A stretch of DNA of 64,000 bases, taken from assembly GCF_020382885.2 (NCBI RefSeq), contig NC_058513.1, positions 5,967,408-6,031,407 of the forward strand, given 5' to 3'. The notes under the pieces were generated by a model. That model saw nothing but the letters and a program-made list of their open reading frames with translations. It was not told where the DNA came from and ran no database searches. Positions 19,315 to 30,500 of this stretch are shown here, piece by piece. A program made the position numbers and the translations under genes. Position 1 is the stretch's first letter. Each line of letters starts with the position of its first letter. The DNA comes from Scatophagus argus. Taxonomy: Eukaryota > Chordata > Actinopteri > Scatophagidae.

Positions 19315-21907
19315 TACCTGAGTGATGCCAGCATGTCTCCTTTGTCTACGTTCTCCATGGCATCTCTCAAAGCCTCACAACCCTCCTCTCCCAGACAGTT
19401 ACCTGTTTAAGTCAGTCATTTTTCATTTTCATTATTTAGCCAACTTCAGCAGATTTAAAAATTTTTGAATTCTTTTCTTTGAAAAAACATGTTTCTAATT
19501 TTATCACTTTTACAGGATTTTCACCGCCAAGGGAACCACTTTATGTTACAGTTATTTCTGCAGAGATTGCGATACCAGTTCAGCAATTGGTGTGCTTACC
19601 ATTCAGATCCAATTTCTCCATCTGAGCTTTGTCCGTGACAGCCCGTGCCACAACCAGCGCTGCTGCCTCTGTGATCTCTCCAAATGACAGATTGAGCTCC
19701 TGAAGACAAAAGACTGAACGCTGTCATCAGGCTGTTGACGGAGAAGACATGGATAGACAGAAAAGTGTAAAATTTGGTGGTGAGCTGACCTTGAGGATAG
19801 GCAGTCCCTCTCTGAGGACTCCAGCGAGGGCGATGGCTCCCTCAGAGCGGACCAGGCAGTCGCCGAAGTTGACCACCTGTACATTCCTCAGGTGTCTCAG
19901 AGCCTGCAGGGTGGCCGACAGGAGAAAACTCATGTGCAAAAACTGTGGTCTAAACATTTCCCTGCTCCACTTATAGGAATGTGTGACAACACCTCACCTG
20001 CGCCATGGCCAGCGTTCCCTTCTTGGTGAAGGTGTTGTCGTTGAAGTTGAGGACACGGAGTTCCGGGTTGTGTCGCATGGCTGAAGCTAACGCCATCACA
20101 CCTGTGTAGTTGATACCGTTCTGGGGCATGTGGACTTCTTCCAGGCTGCCCATCAGCTTACATGGAGAAACAGAGACGAGTTGAAGTTTGAAGGTGGCAT
20201 TTGAAGTACCAAGCACCTGCAGCCTATGGATGCATCTTTATTTTTTATTTATAATATTTTATTTTGTCTGACAGGCAGTTCAAAACACAAAGAGTTTATA
20301 CGTACAATGAGAGAGAACAGAGCAAAGCTTTAAATCCTCATATCCGAAAAGCTGGAACTAAGGAATGTTGGGATATTTTGCTTGATAAATTACTTGAAGG
20401 AAATATCAGCACTATTTGAAATTAACAGATGTTGTATCAGCTAGTGTTTCATGTTTTCATTTAGGGAAATATTAATTACGCATATTCAAACATATAATGT
20501 AAAGAAGGTTTTGAGGAAGTTTTGACTATGACAAGTGCTGACAACTGTAATTACTACATCATATAGAAATATTACTGACACTTTAACATCACCAGAAGGG
20601 AAAAAAAAAACTTGATTTGGTCGTTGAGTATTAGTCCATGTATTAAAAACCTGTCAATCAATGTGGGGCCGAGTCTTGTCTACCTGGAAGGCCTTGGCCA
20701 GAGCGCAGGCTCCTTCATTTTCCAGGCGGTTCCTCCCTGCGATGAATACTCTCAGTCTGAGCGGAGCTCCGTGCGCCGTTGATTGCCTGTGGCACTCGAT
20801 CAGAGCTTCAGCCAGTATCTACACAAACCATACAGCACTGTTACAATCTGCACTGCGATGCAAACATGTATTAGAACCTGTCCCCTGTGGTTTATTATAT
20901 TCTTGTAAAGTTCCTCCTTTTTATAAATTTTGGTCTGTTTGCGCATGAGAAAAAATATTCCCTGTCTGTGAGCTCACCTTTCCTCCTCCAACCCCCATAC
21001 CACAGTTGTTGAGCTTTAGCTCCCTCAAGGTGTGGCAGGAAGGGCTCTTCAGCAGCTGCTCGATGCCCTTCACACCGTCCGGCCCGAAGGCGTTATCACT
21101 CAGGTCCAGCTCAGTCAACCTGGCCCCTGCACTCATTAAAGCACTGCCCAGAGACCTCTGATGAAAGAAAAACAACATTACAAAAATAGAAAACACACAA
21201 TACACATTTAACAGATATATAAAATCACTGAAATACATGAGGCATTCCAAAAGAAATATATAAATGTATTGAAAATTTCATAAACATATGCTTGACCATA
21301 TGAGAATGAACTGTTACTTTTTGAATGTGAACCACTCAGCAAGTGTCTACAATTCTCACCAGGGCTGGTGGGATTTCAGAGCGCAGCCTCCCAGTGAACA
21401 TGTCGCTCCAATAGCATCTCTGAAAGACACAAAGAGCAGTTGGAATAAAAACAAAATGGTGCCAGAAGGAGTGCTGCATCCCCTGTACAAACAGGTGGAT
21501 AGTATTGGTACTGTAATGCTTTTATTGTACTGCAACTGAGGACCACCTGGAGAAGGTCTTTGCTCTCAAGAGCCTTGGAGATTGCCTGGGCTGCATCAAC
21601 CCCAAAAGTGTTCCCCTCAAGGCGCAAAGCTCTCAGACACTGGCACTGCTCTATCTCACGTATCAGACCCTCCACTGAAAGCACAGAGCACAAGGTTGTC
21701 AGGTATGAGGAAAATACAGGAACTGGTCCTCTTGTCAACAGTACACTGGGGAAACGAGACTAAGATCCTCTCTGTTGCCCTGATCGGCATCTTACCTGAT
21801 GCTGCGTTGTCCAACTTCAGTCCCAAGCCTTTAAAGCTCAATTCTCCATCCTCAACATGGGTCTTCGAAAGAGCATCCGCAAGCTGAGCAATGTCATCCG
21901 AGGCCAT
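17447..21907 (-). CDS. rangap1: Ran GTPase-activating protein 1
   Basis: Fifteen minus-strand exons give 579 residues (human 587): 21796-21907, 21547-21674, 21360-21419, 20978-21157, 20684-20818, 19998-20156, 19790-19903, 19600-19699, 19318-19402, 18942-19125, 18483-18566, 18252-18354, 18011-18099, 17681-17802, 17447-17531. Residues 1 to about 357 are the LRR GTPase-activating domain ([55 protein letters not shown]). An acidic Asp/Glu run follows at about 358-400, then a helical C-terminal domain with a psi-K-x-E site LKGE at 510-513, matching the SUMO1 acceptor of vertebrate RanGAP1. The protein stimulates GTP hydrolysis by Ran, and the SUMO form docks at the nuclear pore with RanBP2. The last 25 or so residues differ from human. 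Confidence 0.95.
19276..19312. repeat. (AC)n microsatellite
   Basis: An uninterrupted AC dinucleotide run lies in a rangap1 intron and ends only a few bases from the donor of the exon at 19318-19402. Confidence 0.95.
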
Positions 21908-22201
21908 AATGACTCTATGAAAACATCCACCAGTCATGGGAGGGAAAAAGAGAAGGATTACCACACACAACCAAAACGGAAAAATGTTGTTCAAGGACAG
22001 TACATTACAACATCAGTATATGAACTATGAACAGCAGTCAGGGCAGGTATTTAGCTTGCTAGCTAGTGGAGGTACGCAACATAAGACACGCTGACCGTAC
22101 TAGTTGAACTAAACGTGATGTGACTGGGCATAAATGTGTATTCTCTTGTCTCTCAGTCATTGGTTCAATCACTCCGCTTCCAATGTAGCACTGTATCTTA
22201 C

Positions 22202-22260
22202 CACAAAGAGTAATTTCCACAGGAACGATAATGATAGCGAACACACGCCACTCTTCCGTA
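22202..22260 (-). other. rangap1: Probable rangap1 5' UTR exon
   Basis: The minus strand shows a donor (TTTGTG then GTAAGA) at 22201/22202, and an acceptor-like TTTTCATAG lies just before the ATG-bearing exon. This supports a short non-coding first exon whose 5' edge is not defined. Confidence 0.45.
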
Positions 22261-22261
22261 C

Positions 22262-22340
22262 AGCGCGCCGGTTGCTAAACCATGTGACGTCATTCTACTC
22301 CGGTTTCTTTTTCGTTGATTCCGACGACGTCAGTTAAAAT
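22262..22340. promoter_or_regulatory. rangap1 promoter region with CRE
   Basis: A full palindromic cAMP-response element, TGACGTCA, lies at 22285-22292, and a half site (GACGTCA) lies about 35 bases further upstream of rangap1. CREs close to start sites are typical of CpG-type housekeeping promoters. Function is inferred from motif and position. Confidence 0.4.
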
Positions 22341-23599
22341 TGATCCACAGGTGGTTTGCCGCCACCTGCTGGTACTATCCGAACTCAGTCACAAAAGTTT
22401 TAATTAAAAAAAAATAGAAGAAATTGAAATTAATGCATTTTAAACGACTGCAAAATACCAAATTTTATCTTATATTGTTGTTTGCATTTTCCTGACAAAC
22501 TTATTTTCTTCTAAAAAAAAAAAAAGTTTCAGTATATTTTAATTCTGAGTTAGCTTTTATCACAAGGAATTGCTTGTGTTAAACTCAAATAAAATGCATT
22601 ATATGACAACTTGCTCCACGGGGCACAGTGGGCAGTGGACACAGCAGAGGGGAGAAAAGAGTTTAGAAAGTAGAGTTTTCTTGCAGATTGGTAGCTTCTC
22701 TCAGCACTCTCTCAGTCACAATAAAATTTGTGAGGTCAGACAGAGGATGTTAATGTCATAGAAAAGTTAGAAATATCAGAAATGATAAAGCCCAATAATG
22801 TCGCAAAATGTTGAGCCCATGATAGCCTGTCATATACATTTACAAGCCCTTCATTACATTACTGGCATGGAGAGACCAGTATGTGTAATATGACAAATTG
22901 CTACTCTTGAGTTTGTCTGTGCTGTTTTGTGTGTACACCTTGTGCCACCTGAAAGGTGTTCATGGCAGTACTAGTTAAGTGGCACATTATAGTATAGCCG
23001 TACTTACCAATAGGTTTTAAGGTGTTAATTTAGGTGTAATTTACTAAATAGCAGGCTTATAGTTTAAAATGTATTAAACGTTTATTTCTACAGCCCATCC
23101 ATTCATCCATTCATTTTCTATACCGCTTATCCATCAGGGTTGCGGGGTTTTCTACAGCCCATTTCTTTAAAAAAGATGCTTTACATGATAATAAAAACAA
23201 TATTATAATTCAAATAATAAAATAAAGAGACTGTGAATGCTCAAATCATTCTACAATTCGACAATTAAATCTAAGCAAAACGTGTGTATCTGACACGTGA
23301 ACTACTAGTTATTATGCAGATTAAGATTATACTTTAAAAAAAATTCACAAAATATGAGTATATTAAATGGGTAAAATGAGTTTTTCCAACGCTGACACGG
23401 CTTTGCTGCCCTCTTGTGGCCATACTTCTGGAAACTTGTTGCGATACTGCTCTAACCGAAACAGTTAGCATTTAGCCAGCTAGCTAACATTAGCCAGTTA
23501 GTATCCATCACCAGTCGTAGCGCAGACAAACTCGTGCTCCGTCCACATACCAATGACAGGAACACTAAACTCACAAATATGCGCCTGGATATTGACTGA
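22341..23599. other. AT-rich spacer between rangap1 and zc3h7b
   Basis: No coding sequence is visible. The only element recognised is a short SINE tail fragment at 23099-23149, listed separately. Confidence 0.5.
23086..23162 (-). mobile_element. 5'-truncated SINE tail with target-site duplication
   Basis: A 13-base direct repeat (TTCTACAGCCCAT, 23086-23098 and 23150-23162) flanks about 50 bases. That insert reads as the reverse complement of the 3' end of the SINE at 27068-27437 (GGATAAGCGGTATAGAAAATG and the ATGG tail). It is therefore an independent, strongly 5'-truncated insertion of the same family. Confidence 0.75.
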
Positions 23600-24303
23600 T
23601 ACGTGCATGGGTGGCTGTTCATATATTTATCGCCAACGCTCTGTGAAGCCATTTCTGATCTGAAAAGCACACCAACTTAAGTCACGGTGAGTTGCCGTGC
23701 TAAGTGAGTGCTTTGGCTATTAGCTGAAGCTCCACTAGTAAATTAAGTTAGCTAACTTACCTGTTAGCTATTCAACACTGGGCTTATATGCGTTGTAACT
23801 ACACGTCAGTTTATCACTCAGTCTCCGTAAACAGCAAATTAAACGATACAATGCGTTTAACTTCGAAAGGAGCTTTAAGCTAACTTTGTTTTTCTTAATT
23901 TCTTAACGGTAAGCTAAGCCAAGTCAGTGATTAGCATGTTTGTTGAGTGAGCGAGTAGCGCTAGCTGTCTTATCCTAACTCCCGGTAGGTAAACTCAACT
24001 AAATCCATTAGCAGCTAAACCTATGCAAGATGTATATTTTACATGCATCGCTGACAGTGTAGTGTTTACTTGGGGTTAACAGTCTGTAAGTCTGCAAATC
24101 ACACACCAACGTTAGCTAACGTTTTCGTTTCCCGTAATTGTTATGGCTAAAGTGTAACATTTTAATGTAATGTTCCGGTATCGCCTGCCAAAATTTCCGT
24201 AATTTATGTAACTATTTCCTGGTGTGGTGTGTCAGATGAACAAAATGTTTCTGTAAGACGGTTTACGGTTATCTCAGGTTAGTGTTTCACCGTTAATGTT
24301 AGC
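23464..24303. promoter_or_regulatory. Cluster of GTTAGC/GCTAAC motifs around the zc3h7b start site
   Basis: The hexamer GTTAGC or its complement occurs at 23464, 23483, 23747, 23751, 23763, 23879, 24111, 24115 and 24298. Several are fused as the palindrome GTTAGCTAAC (23747-23756, 24111-24120). The same motif recurs near phf5a (52179, 52191, 52222, 52389) and tef exon 1b (42011). Association with start sites is an observation; a role is inference. Confidence 0.45.
23600..23686 (+). other. zc3h7b: Probable zc3h7b 5' UTR exon
   Basis: A consensus donor (GTCACG then GTGAGT) at 23686/23687 precedes the coding exon, which starts with an acceptor (CCCTCAG) three bases before the ATG. A non-coding first exon must exist, and this is the best placed candidate. 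Its 5' edge is uncertain. Confidence 0.45.
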
Positions 24304-24508
24304 TCTCCGCTCTGTTTATTTACGCAAGTCCGACGGTCGCTTAGCGTGTTTTAGTGGCAGGCCCCGGTTTGTCTAGGACGGCTGCAAGTAGTTTTGCGAA
24401 CGTCTTCTAAAAATAATTGTATAACACAACCGTTTCTGCCAGGATACAAATGGTGTGGAGATTTAAGCTGTTGCAAGTCAACCTTGTCTTTAACGTCACC
24501 CTCAGGCT

Positions 24509-27500
24509 ATGGATCCCGAACGACAGAAACGAAGAGAGGAAATTCAGAAAGCAATGAGCTTTATCCAGTAAGTGAACATACAATATTGGCTGTATTTACT
24601 GTACACCTGACTAGCTGTATCGGTGCAAACCACTTGAAGATGGAGACAATAACGGTCCTTTTATTTCTTGTCCACAGGTCATCATTGCCTTTCCCAGAGC
24701 CAGAGAGTTATGAGGTTTGCATTGATCCTTATTCATCATTTTTTCCATCAACAGTGTGCTCCTAAAGTAATCACTCACAGATGTAACTATAAACCATGGA
24801 CACATTTTCTTTCTATTATATTCTGGACCTACATGTAAATTTGGGCTTAGATATTATACTTTATCTTGTCCTAAGTCTTTTTCTCTCATGCTTCTTGTTT
24901 CGTATTTTTCTTCTCCTGATGTTTCTTTCTTCCTGTAATTTTTTTTTTAACCCTCTCCTTCCTTCTGTCTTTCCCCTCGTTATTCAATCTGTCTTTGACC
25001 TCACTCTACATGTTCCCTTTAGGCATTTCTAACCCAGTTGGTGTGTAACTTGCTGAACGAGGGCAATTCCTGCTTTCGAGATGGGGACTGGCGCCAGGCG
25101 AGCCAGCAGTATGGGGAGGGGATCAGTGTTGCCCGCTACGCTCAGGCTGAGGCCCTCGTTATCCCCCATGAGCTGCTGGAGAGCCTCTATGTCAACAGGG
25201 CTGCTGCCTACTACCAGACGGTGAGAAAGAACTGATATACCCTTAGATACACTAAGATGCACGGTATAGAATCAGTTATACTAATTGTGCATCAGGCAGC
25301 AAAGTAAACAATTTTTAAAATTTTTGTGTCACATGTAGTTGTTAAGTAGTCACTCTACCACACATTTTGTCTGCGCACCACGTTGGATTTATGTTGTATT
25401 GGTTTCTTCATTAAAGGTCCCAACTTTAATAGTCATTTTTACATTTAAAGTTTAACAGCATAAATTCCATAGTACAGCATCACATTTTCTAAGAATTTGG
25501 AATACCTCCTATTCATTATTGTGTTTGTAATGCACAGTAATATTTAAATTCATTACTTCTTTGTCTGGGTCACAGCAAGGGGCCAAAACCTTTTGTGATA
25601 GCATGCTGTTAATGGAAATTTAATAATTATGAGACACAGTATGATTGATAGCACTGGGGTGAAATACATGGTGGACAAGACCTTATTTGTGGTTGTTATA
25701 TCAAGGTGTCATTGGCAGACTGTTCTGTGTGGATTGTTTTGAAAGCTGCATCTCGCACTTTCATGAGCAGGAAAGTGTCGTAGGTCCGGTTCACACTTCA
25801 CTCTGAAGCCTCTCTTGCTCTTATTGTGCATATTCTTTTCTGCCTCAGAGGGAGTATGAGCGCGGTGTTCAGGACTGTGAGAGCGCACTGTGCGTTTCAG
25901 AAGGCAGCCGCAGGGCTCTGTACCGCAAAGCGCTCTGTCTCAGAGAGCTGGGACGACTAAGAGAGGCTTACGAGTGTGGAACCAAATGTCTCCTCACAGC
26001 GCCACACGTATGTCATCAACACTGAGAATATTAATGCAAAAAATTACATTTTCTCTATAGAATTTTTAAAGCCAATTTCAAAATTAAAGATTACCACTTT
26101 TTCTCCAGGAAATTACTTAGTTAACATAGTAGGTGTTTTAGCAGAAATTTGCTAGATAATAATAATGAATTTCAGTGTCAGTGTGTGTATTGAGTCGGGC
26201 ATATGGTCTATTTGATGACTTCATGTTCCTCATTATAGTTTCTTCAGCATAGTAAGTAGGACCTTGTTTTTGTGATTCACATTCCAGGACAGGCAGGTGA
26301 GTGACCTGGCACAGGATCTGGCCAATAAATTGGGCTTGAAGGGCCGTAAAGCTTACGTCAGCCCACAGACAGAGTCCACAGCCACAGAAGGAGAGGGTCA
26401 TGGGGATACTTCCCCTCCCACCGGAGAGGTAGGTGCTGTTGTCCCTGGGTGAAGTTATGTGCTTGGTGGCTGACTGAGAGGGTAATCCTGTCTATCTTTT
26501 TCCTGTTTGTCTTCAGCTGTCCTCCAATGGCCTGGAATCTCTCAGTGACATTAGGCCAGGTATGACAAACTCGCAAACCTTGAACATGTCCGCTCCTAAC
26601 CAGACTCCTATCAGTTTCCAGTATTAATTTCTGTATCTCCTAATTCTTTTCAGTCTCCTCGGTGGACCTCTCTAGTGCACAGTGCATACCTGCTCCTTTG
26701 GCCACGCCCATTCCGGTCAGTGATGACCCGGCGACCCCCGTTGTGACCCCGTGCACTGACCTGTCGGAGAGCCCCAGCAGTCAAACCTTGCCTCCCATGC
26801 CATACTCTGTCCCTGTGTCAGAGCACATGGAGGAATGCAGCAGCAGCGTCATGAAGGACGAGCTAGACAGCCTGCTGGATTGCATCCCCAAGAAAGTTAG
26901 TGAGGTGAGTGACAGATGAGCGTGAAGTCAGCCACATCTGTGTGACCAGATATGTTTTTATTTATTTATAGGTTGATCTTTTGTTGTTGGTTGCTGTTGT
27001 TTGAATAAACTTAGAAATACATTTTGGAGCATCTTTGAAACAGATAGAGTAGAAGGGACTTTAATTGACGGGCGGCACGGTGGTGCAGTGGTTAGCACTG
27101 TCGCCTCATAGCAAGAGGGTTCCAGGTTCGAATCCCGGTCTGGGCCCTTCTATGTGGAGTTTGCATGTTCTCTCTGTGCCTGCGTGGGTTTTCTCCGGGT
27201 TCTCCGGCTTCCTCCCACAATACCAAAAACATGCATATTAGGTTAATTGGCTACTCTAAAATTGCCCCTAGGTGTGAGTGTGAGAGTGTGTGGTTGTCTG
27301 TCTTTGTGTGTTGGCCCTGCGATTGACTGGCGACCAGTCCAGGGTGTACCCCGCCTCTCGCCCGTAGTCAGCTGGGATAGGCTCCAGCTCCCCCGCGACC
27401 CTGACGGATAAGCGGTATAGAAAATGGATGGATGGATGGACTTTAATTGGTGGGACTTCCACATGAGCTAATGCTTGCCCCTGTCTGTTTCCTGGTCCAG

Positions 27501-30500
27501 AATCCAGTCCAGGGTGCTATCCCCACCAACCTCCCCAACACGGCAGTGGGCCTCCGGCCTCCGTACTCCCCGAGCCTTCCGGCTCCATCACCTCAGCTTT
27601 CCCCAGCTTTCTTCAACTCCTCCATCAGTGATATGCCCCCGCTGGAGCCTTACTCGCCGCTGGGTCAGCGGGACCAGAGCTCCACCCAGGCGCAGGACGC
27701 ACTGGGAGGCTTCCCCACTGGAGCCACAGATGGAGATGGGAAGACAGGAGTTGCCGCTGGCGGGCTGGACTCTTTGTCTGAGTACACTCTCCCTGGTGAG
27801 CAAAGGGATTATGTCTTAATGTATTTTTACTTAAGACATACTGTTGGCCTTTTTAAATTTAAGTCACTAGGAATTTTAAGAAGAAATTACACATGGCATA
27901 CTCATGTTTTTACCATGATGGTTCACACTCCCAATATAAGTAAAGGGACACCAGAGAGTGTTATTTGTGAGTTGATACCAGAATTGTACTGGAAATAGTA
28001 TTTTTAACTTAAATGGTGCACATTTAACAGTTTTCTGTTCAAGTGTATGTCCAGTCTCTATGACTTTCAGCTCTGGCCACAGTACAGTTGATCAGCATGT
28101 AACTGAGTGCTGATTTAAACACATACAAGATCATTACTACTTGCCGTGTTGGATCATTTTGACCCAGTGCAGTGTAGCTTACTCTTGCTTAGTTGCCAGA
28201 GCACAGTTTCTCAAGACTTGGCTTTAACCTGAGATGTGCATAAGCAGCAGACATTGTGACTCAGCACTATTACAGTACAGTGTCTGACATCACTGTCCTT
28301 GTGCCTTGGTCTTCAGGGGGACGAGTGTGTCACAGCTTCATCCCTGGAATGCGCAACCACAGTGCTGCACATGCAGTGAGTAACACACATACAGTGCACC
28401 GTCTCTTGCAGTACAGACTGCTTTCACATTATTAATTGTTGTTACATTGTTGATTTTTATGATTTTTTACAGAATTTTCAGATTATTCCAAAAAGTAGTC
28501 TTTGTGTTTGACACATCTCTGCGTTCCATTTTTCCCCCCCAGAATGGTCCAGCAGGAACCAACCTGTCTCTGCTCTCCAGGAATCCTCTGGCAGCCACAC
28601 ATGAGTTTCGGCAGGCCTGTCATGCGTGTTACAGCAGAATAGGTTGGTTCAAGTTACAGGATTGCCATCTCCTTTGGCACACCAGCTGTCTTATGTCATG
28701 TGTATTATCTAATCACTGTTTATAAATGTGTCTCATTTTCCCAAGGTCCATAAAAATTGTAGCTCTTACTTGTTTCAAGGGTGATTTCTCTTTCTTCCTC
28801 TTGCTCCCAGGTCCTCGAGTGATGGACTACAAGTATCAGCCAGAGGCAGCACATCGCTGCAAGAGGGATGTGCTGCTGTGCCGCCTCAAAAACTCAGATG
28901 ACCCCACTTGGAAGAGGATCCGGCCACGGCCTGCACGTAACAACTTCCTGGGGGCATTTGTACTCTGTAAAGGTACTAATATATTAGGAATGAAATACTT
29001 GACTGTATATTGAAGAGGGCAAAGTTTGTTTGAGAAACGGCTCCAACAGCTACATGGAAATATGGCAAAAAAAGTACTTATAATTTGTTTAACATTCACT
29101 GTCTTTTGGTCCTGCAGAGGTGCAAGAGCGTCAGGAATGCCAGTATGGGGAGAACTGTACGTTTGCTTACTGCCAGGAGGAGATTGATGTGTGGACCCAG
29201 GAGAGGAAGGGGGCGCTGAGCCGAGAGCTGCTGTTCGATCCACTGGGCAGCACAGAGAGACGGGCTCTCAGCGTCACCAGACTGCTGCAGCTCCACATGG
29301 GCATGTTCATGTTCCTCTGTGAGGTGCGCTGCACTTGGTGTTTCTCTTGTTCTTTTCGGTCCCTTCAAACCTGCACGTTTAGAGTGTTTGCGTCTCTTTT
29401 CTCTTTCAACAGGAATGTTTTGACAGTAAGCCTCGCATCATCAGCAAACGCAGCAAAGAAAATTTAGCCGTCTGCTCAAACCTCACAGCTCGACACCCGT
29501 TTGACGACAACAAGTGAGTGGAGGAGGAGGAGGAGTTTTTGTGTCTTCGTTTTTCTATGAATGTCTTCAGTGGCTAGGTTTATTAATACTGGGATTGAAT
29601 ACAGAGGGGATAAATACACTTAAGATGTAATATAACTTTGTCTGTTGTCTTACTGATGAATATTTATGCACATTTTATCCACTGCAGGTGCCTGGTGCAC
29701 GTGGTGAGGTCAGCCAATGTGCGCTACAGTAAGGTGCGTCCTCTGCACCCTCTCTGCCAGTTTGACGTGTGTCGCCACGAGGTTCGCTATGGCTGCCAGC
29801 GTGAGGACAGCTGCTCCTTTGCTCACTCTGTCATAGAGCTCAAATGTTGGGTCCTGCAGCAGGATACAGGTAGGTAGAAAACACACAGACACACACATGT
29901 GCAATGATGAGTCATTGAAGGGTTTTTGTGGAGCTGTTCCCTAATATTTCCTCCAGGTATCACCCATGAAGAGATGGTACAGGAGTCCAAGAGACACTGG
30001 CAGAGGCTGGAGCAGAATGCACAGAAGCAGCAAAAGGTGAGACGGGAAAGGTCACTGAGACCGCACCAATTAAGTGTGGCAGTTCTCCTTGTACTGCGGT
30101 TGTTGTCACTGCAGATTTCCTATGTTAGCCCTGGTCGGGTAAGACGAGCCACATTCAGTATGTCCACTTGATACTCATGGCAGTCAGGGATTTCTTTTCA
30201 CCTGATAAGGGACCTCACTTGTAGAGCATAATGAGCATAGAAATTTGTGCACTAAGTCATGATCCAACACCCATGAAAATGGCCTATTTTGCCACTGTGG
30301 ATTAAATGTACTTCTCTGTAGGTGTGTGCAAGACGCTAAACCAATCATGCCACGCCTGGGTCTTCAATATATTTACGGTTGTTTACACTTTTACAAGAAC
30401 TGTAGATTAAGAGCATGAAGTTATTTGGTAAATGTTCAAATTTAGGTGTAATTTATTGGTGAGTTGTTTCACTGTGAGCTCACAGTTTCACACACAGACT

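Noticed and set aside
27068-27140. Possible tRNA gene (B box GGTTCGAATCC)
   Set aside because: The sequence continues into a SINE body and ATGG tail with target-site duplication; it is a SINE head and not a functional tRNA.
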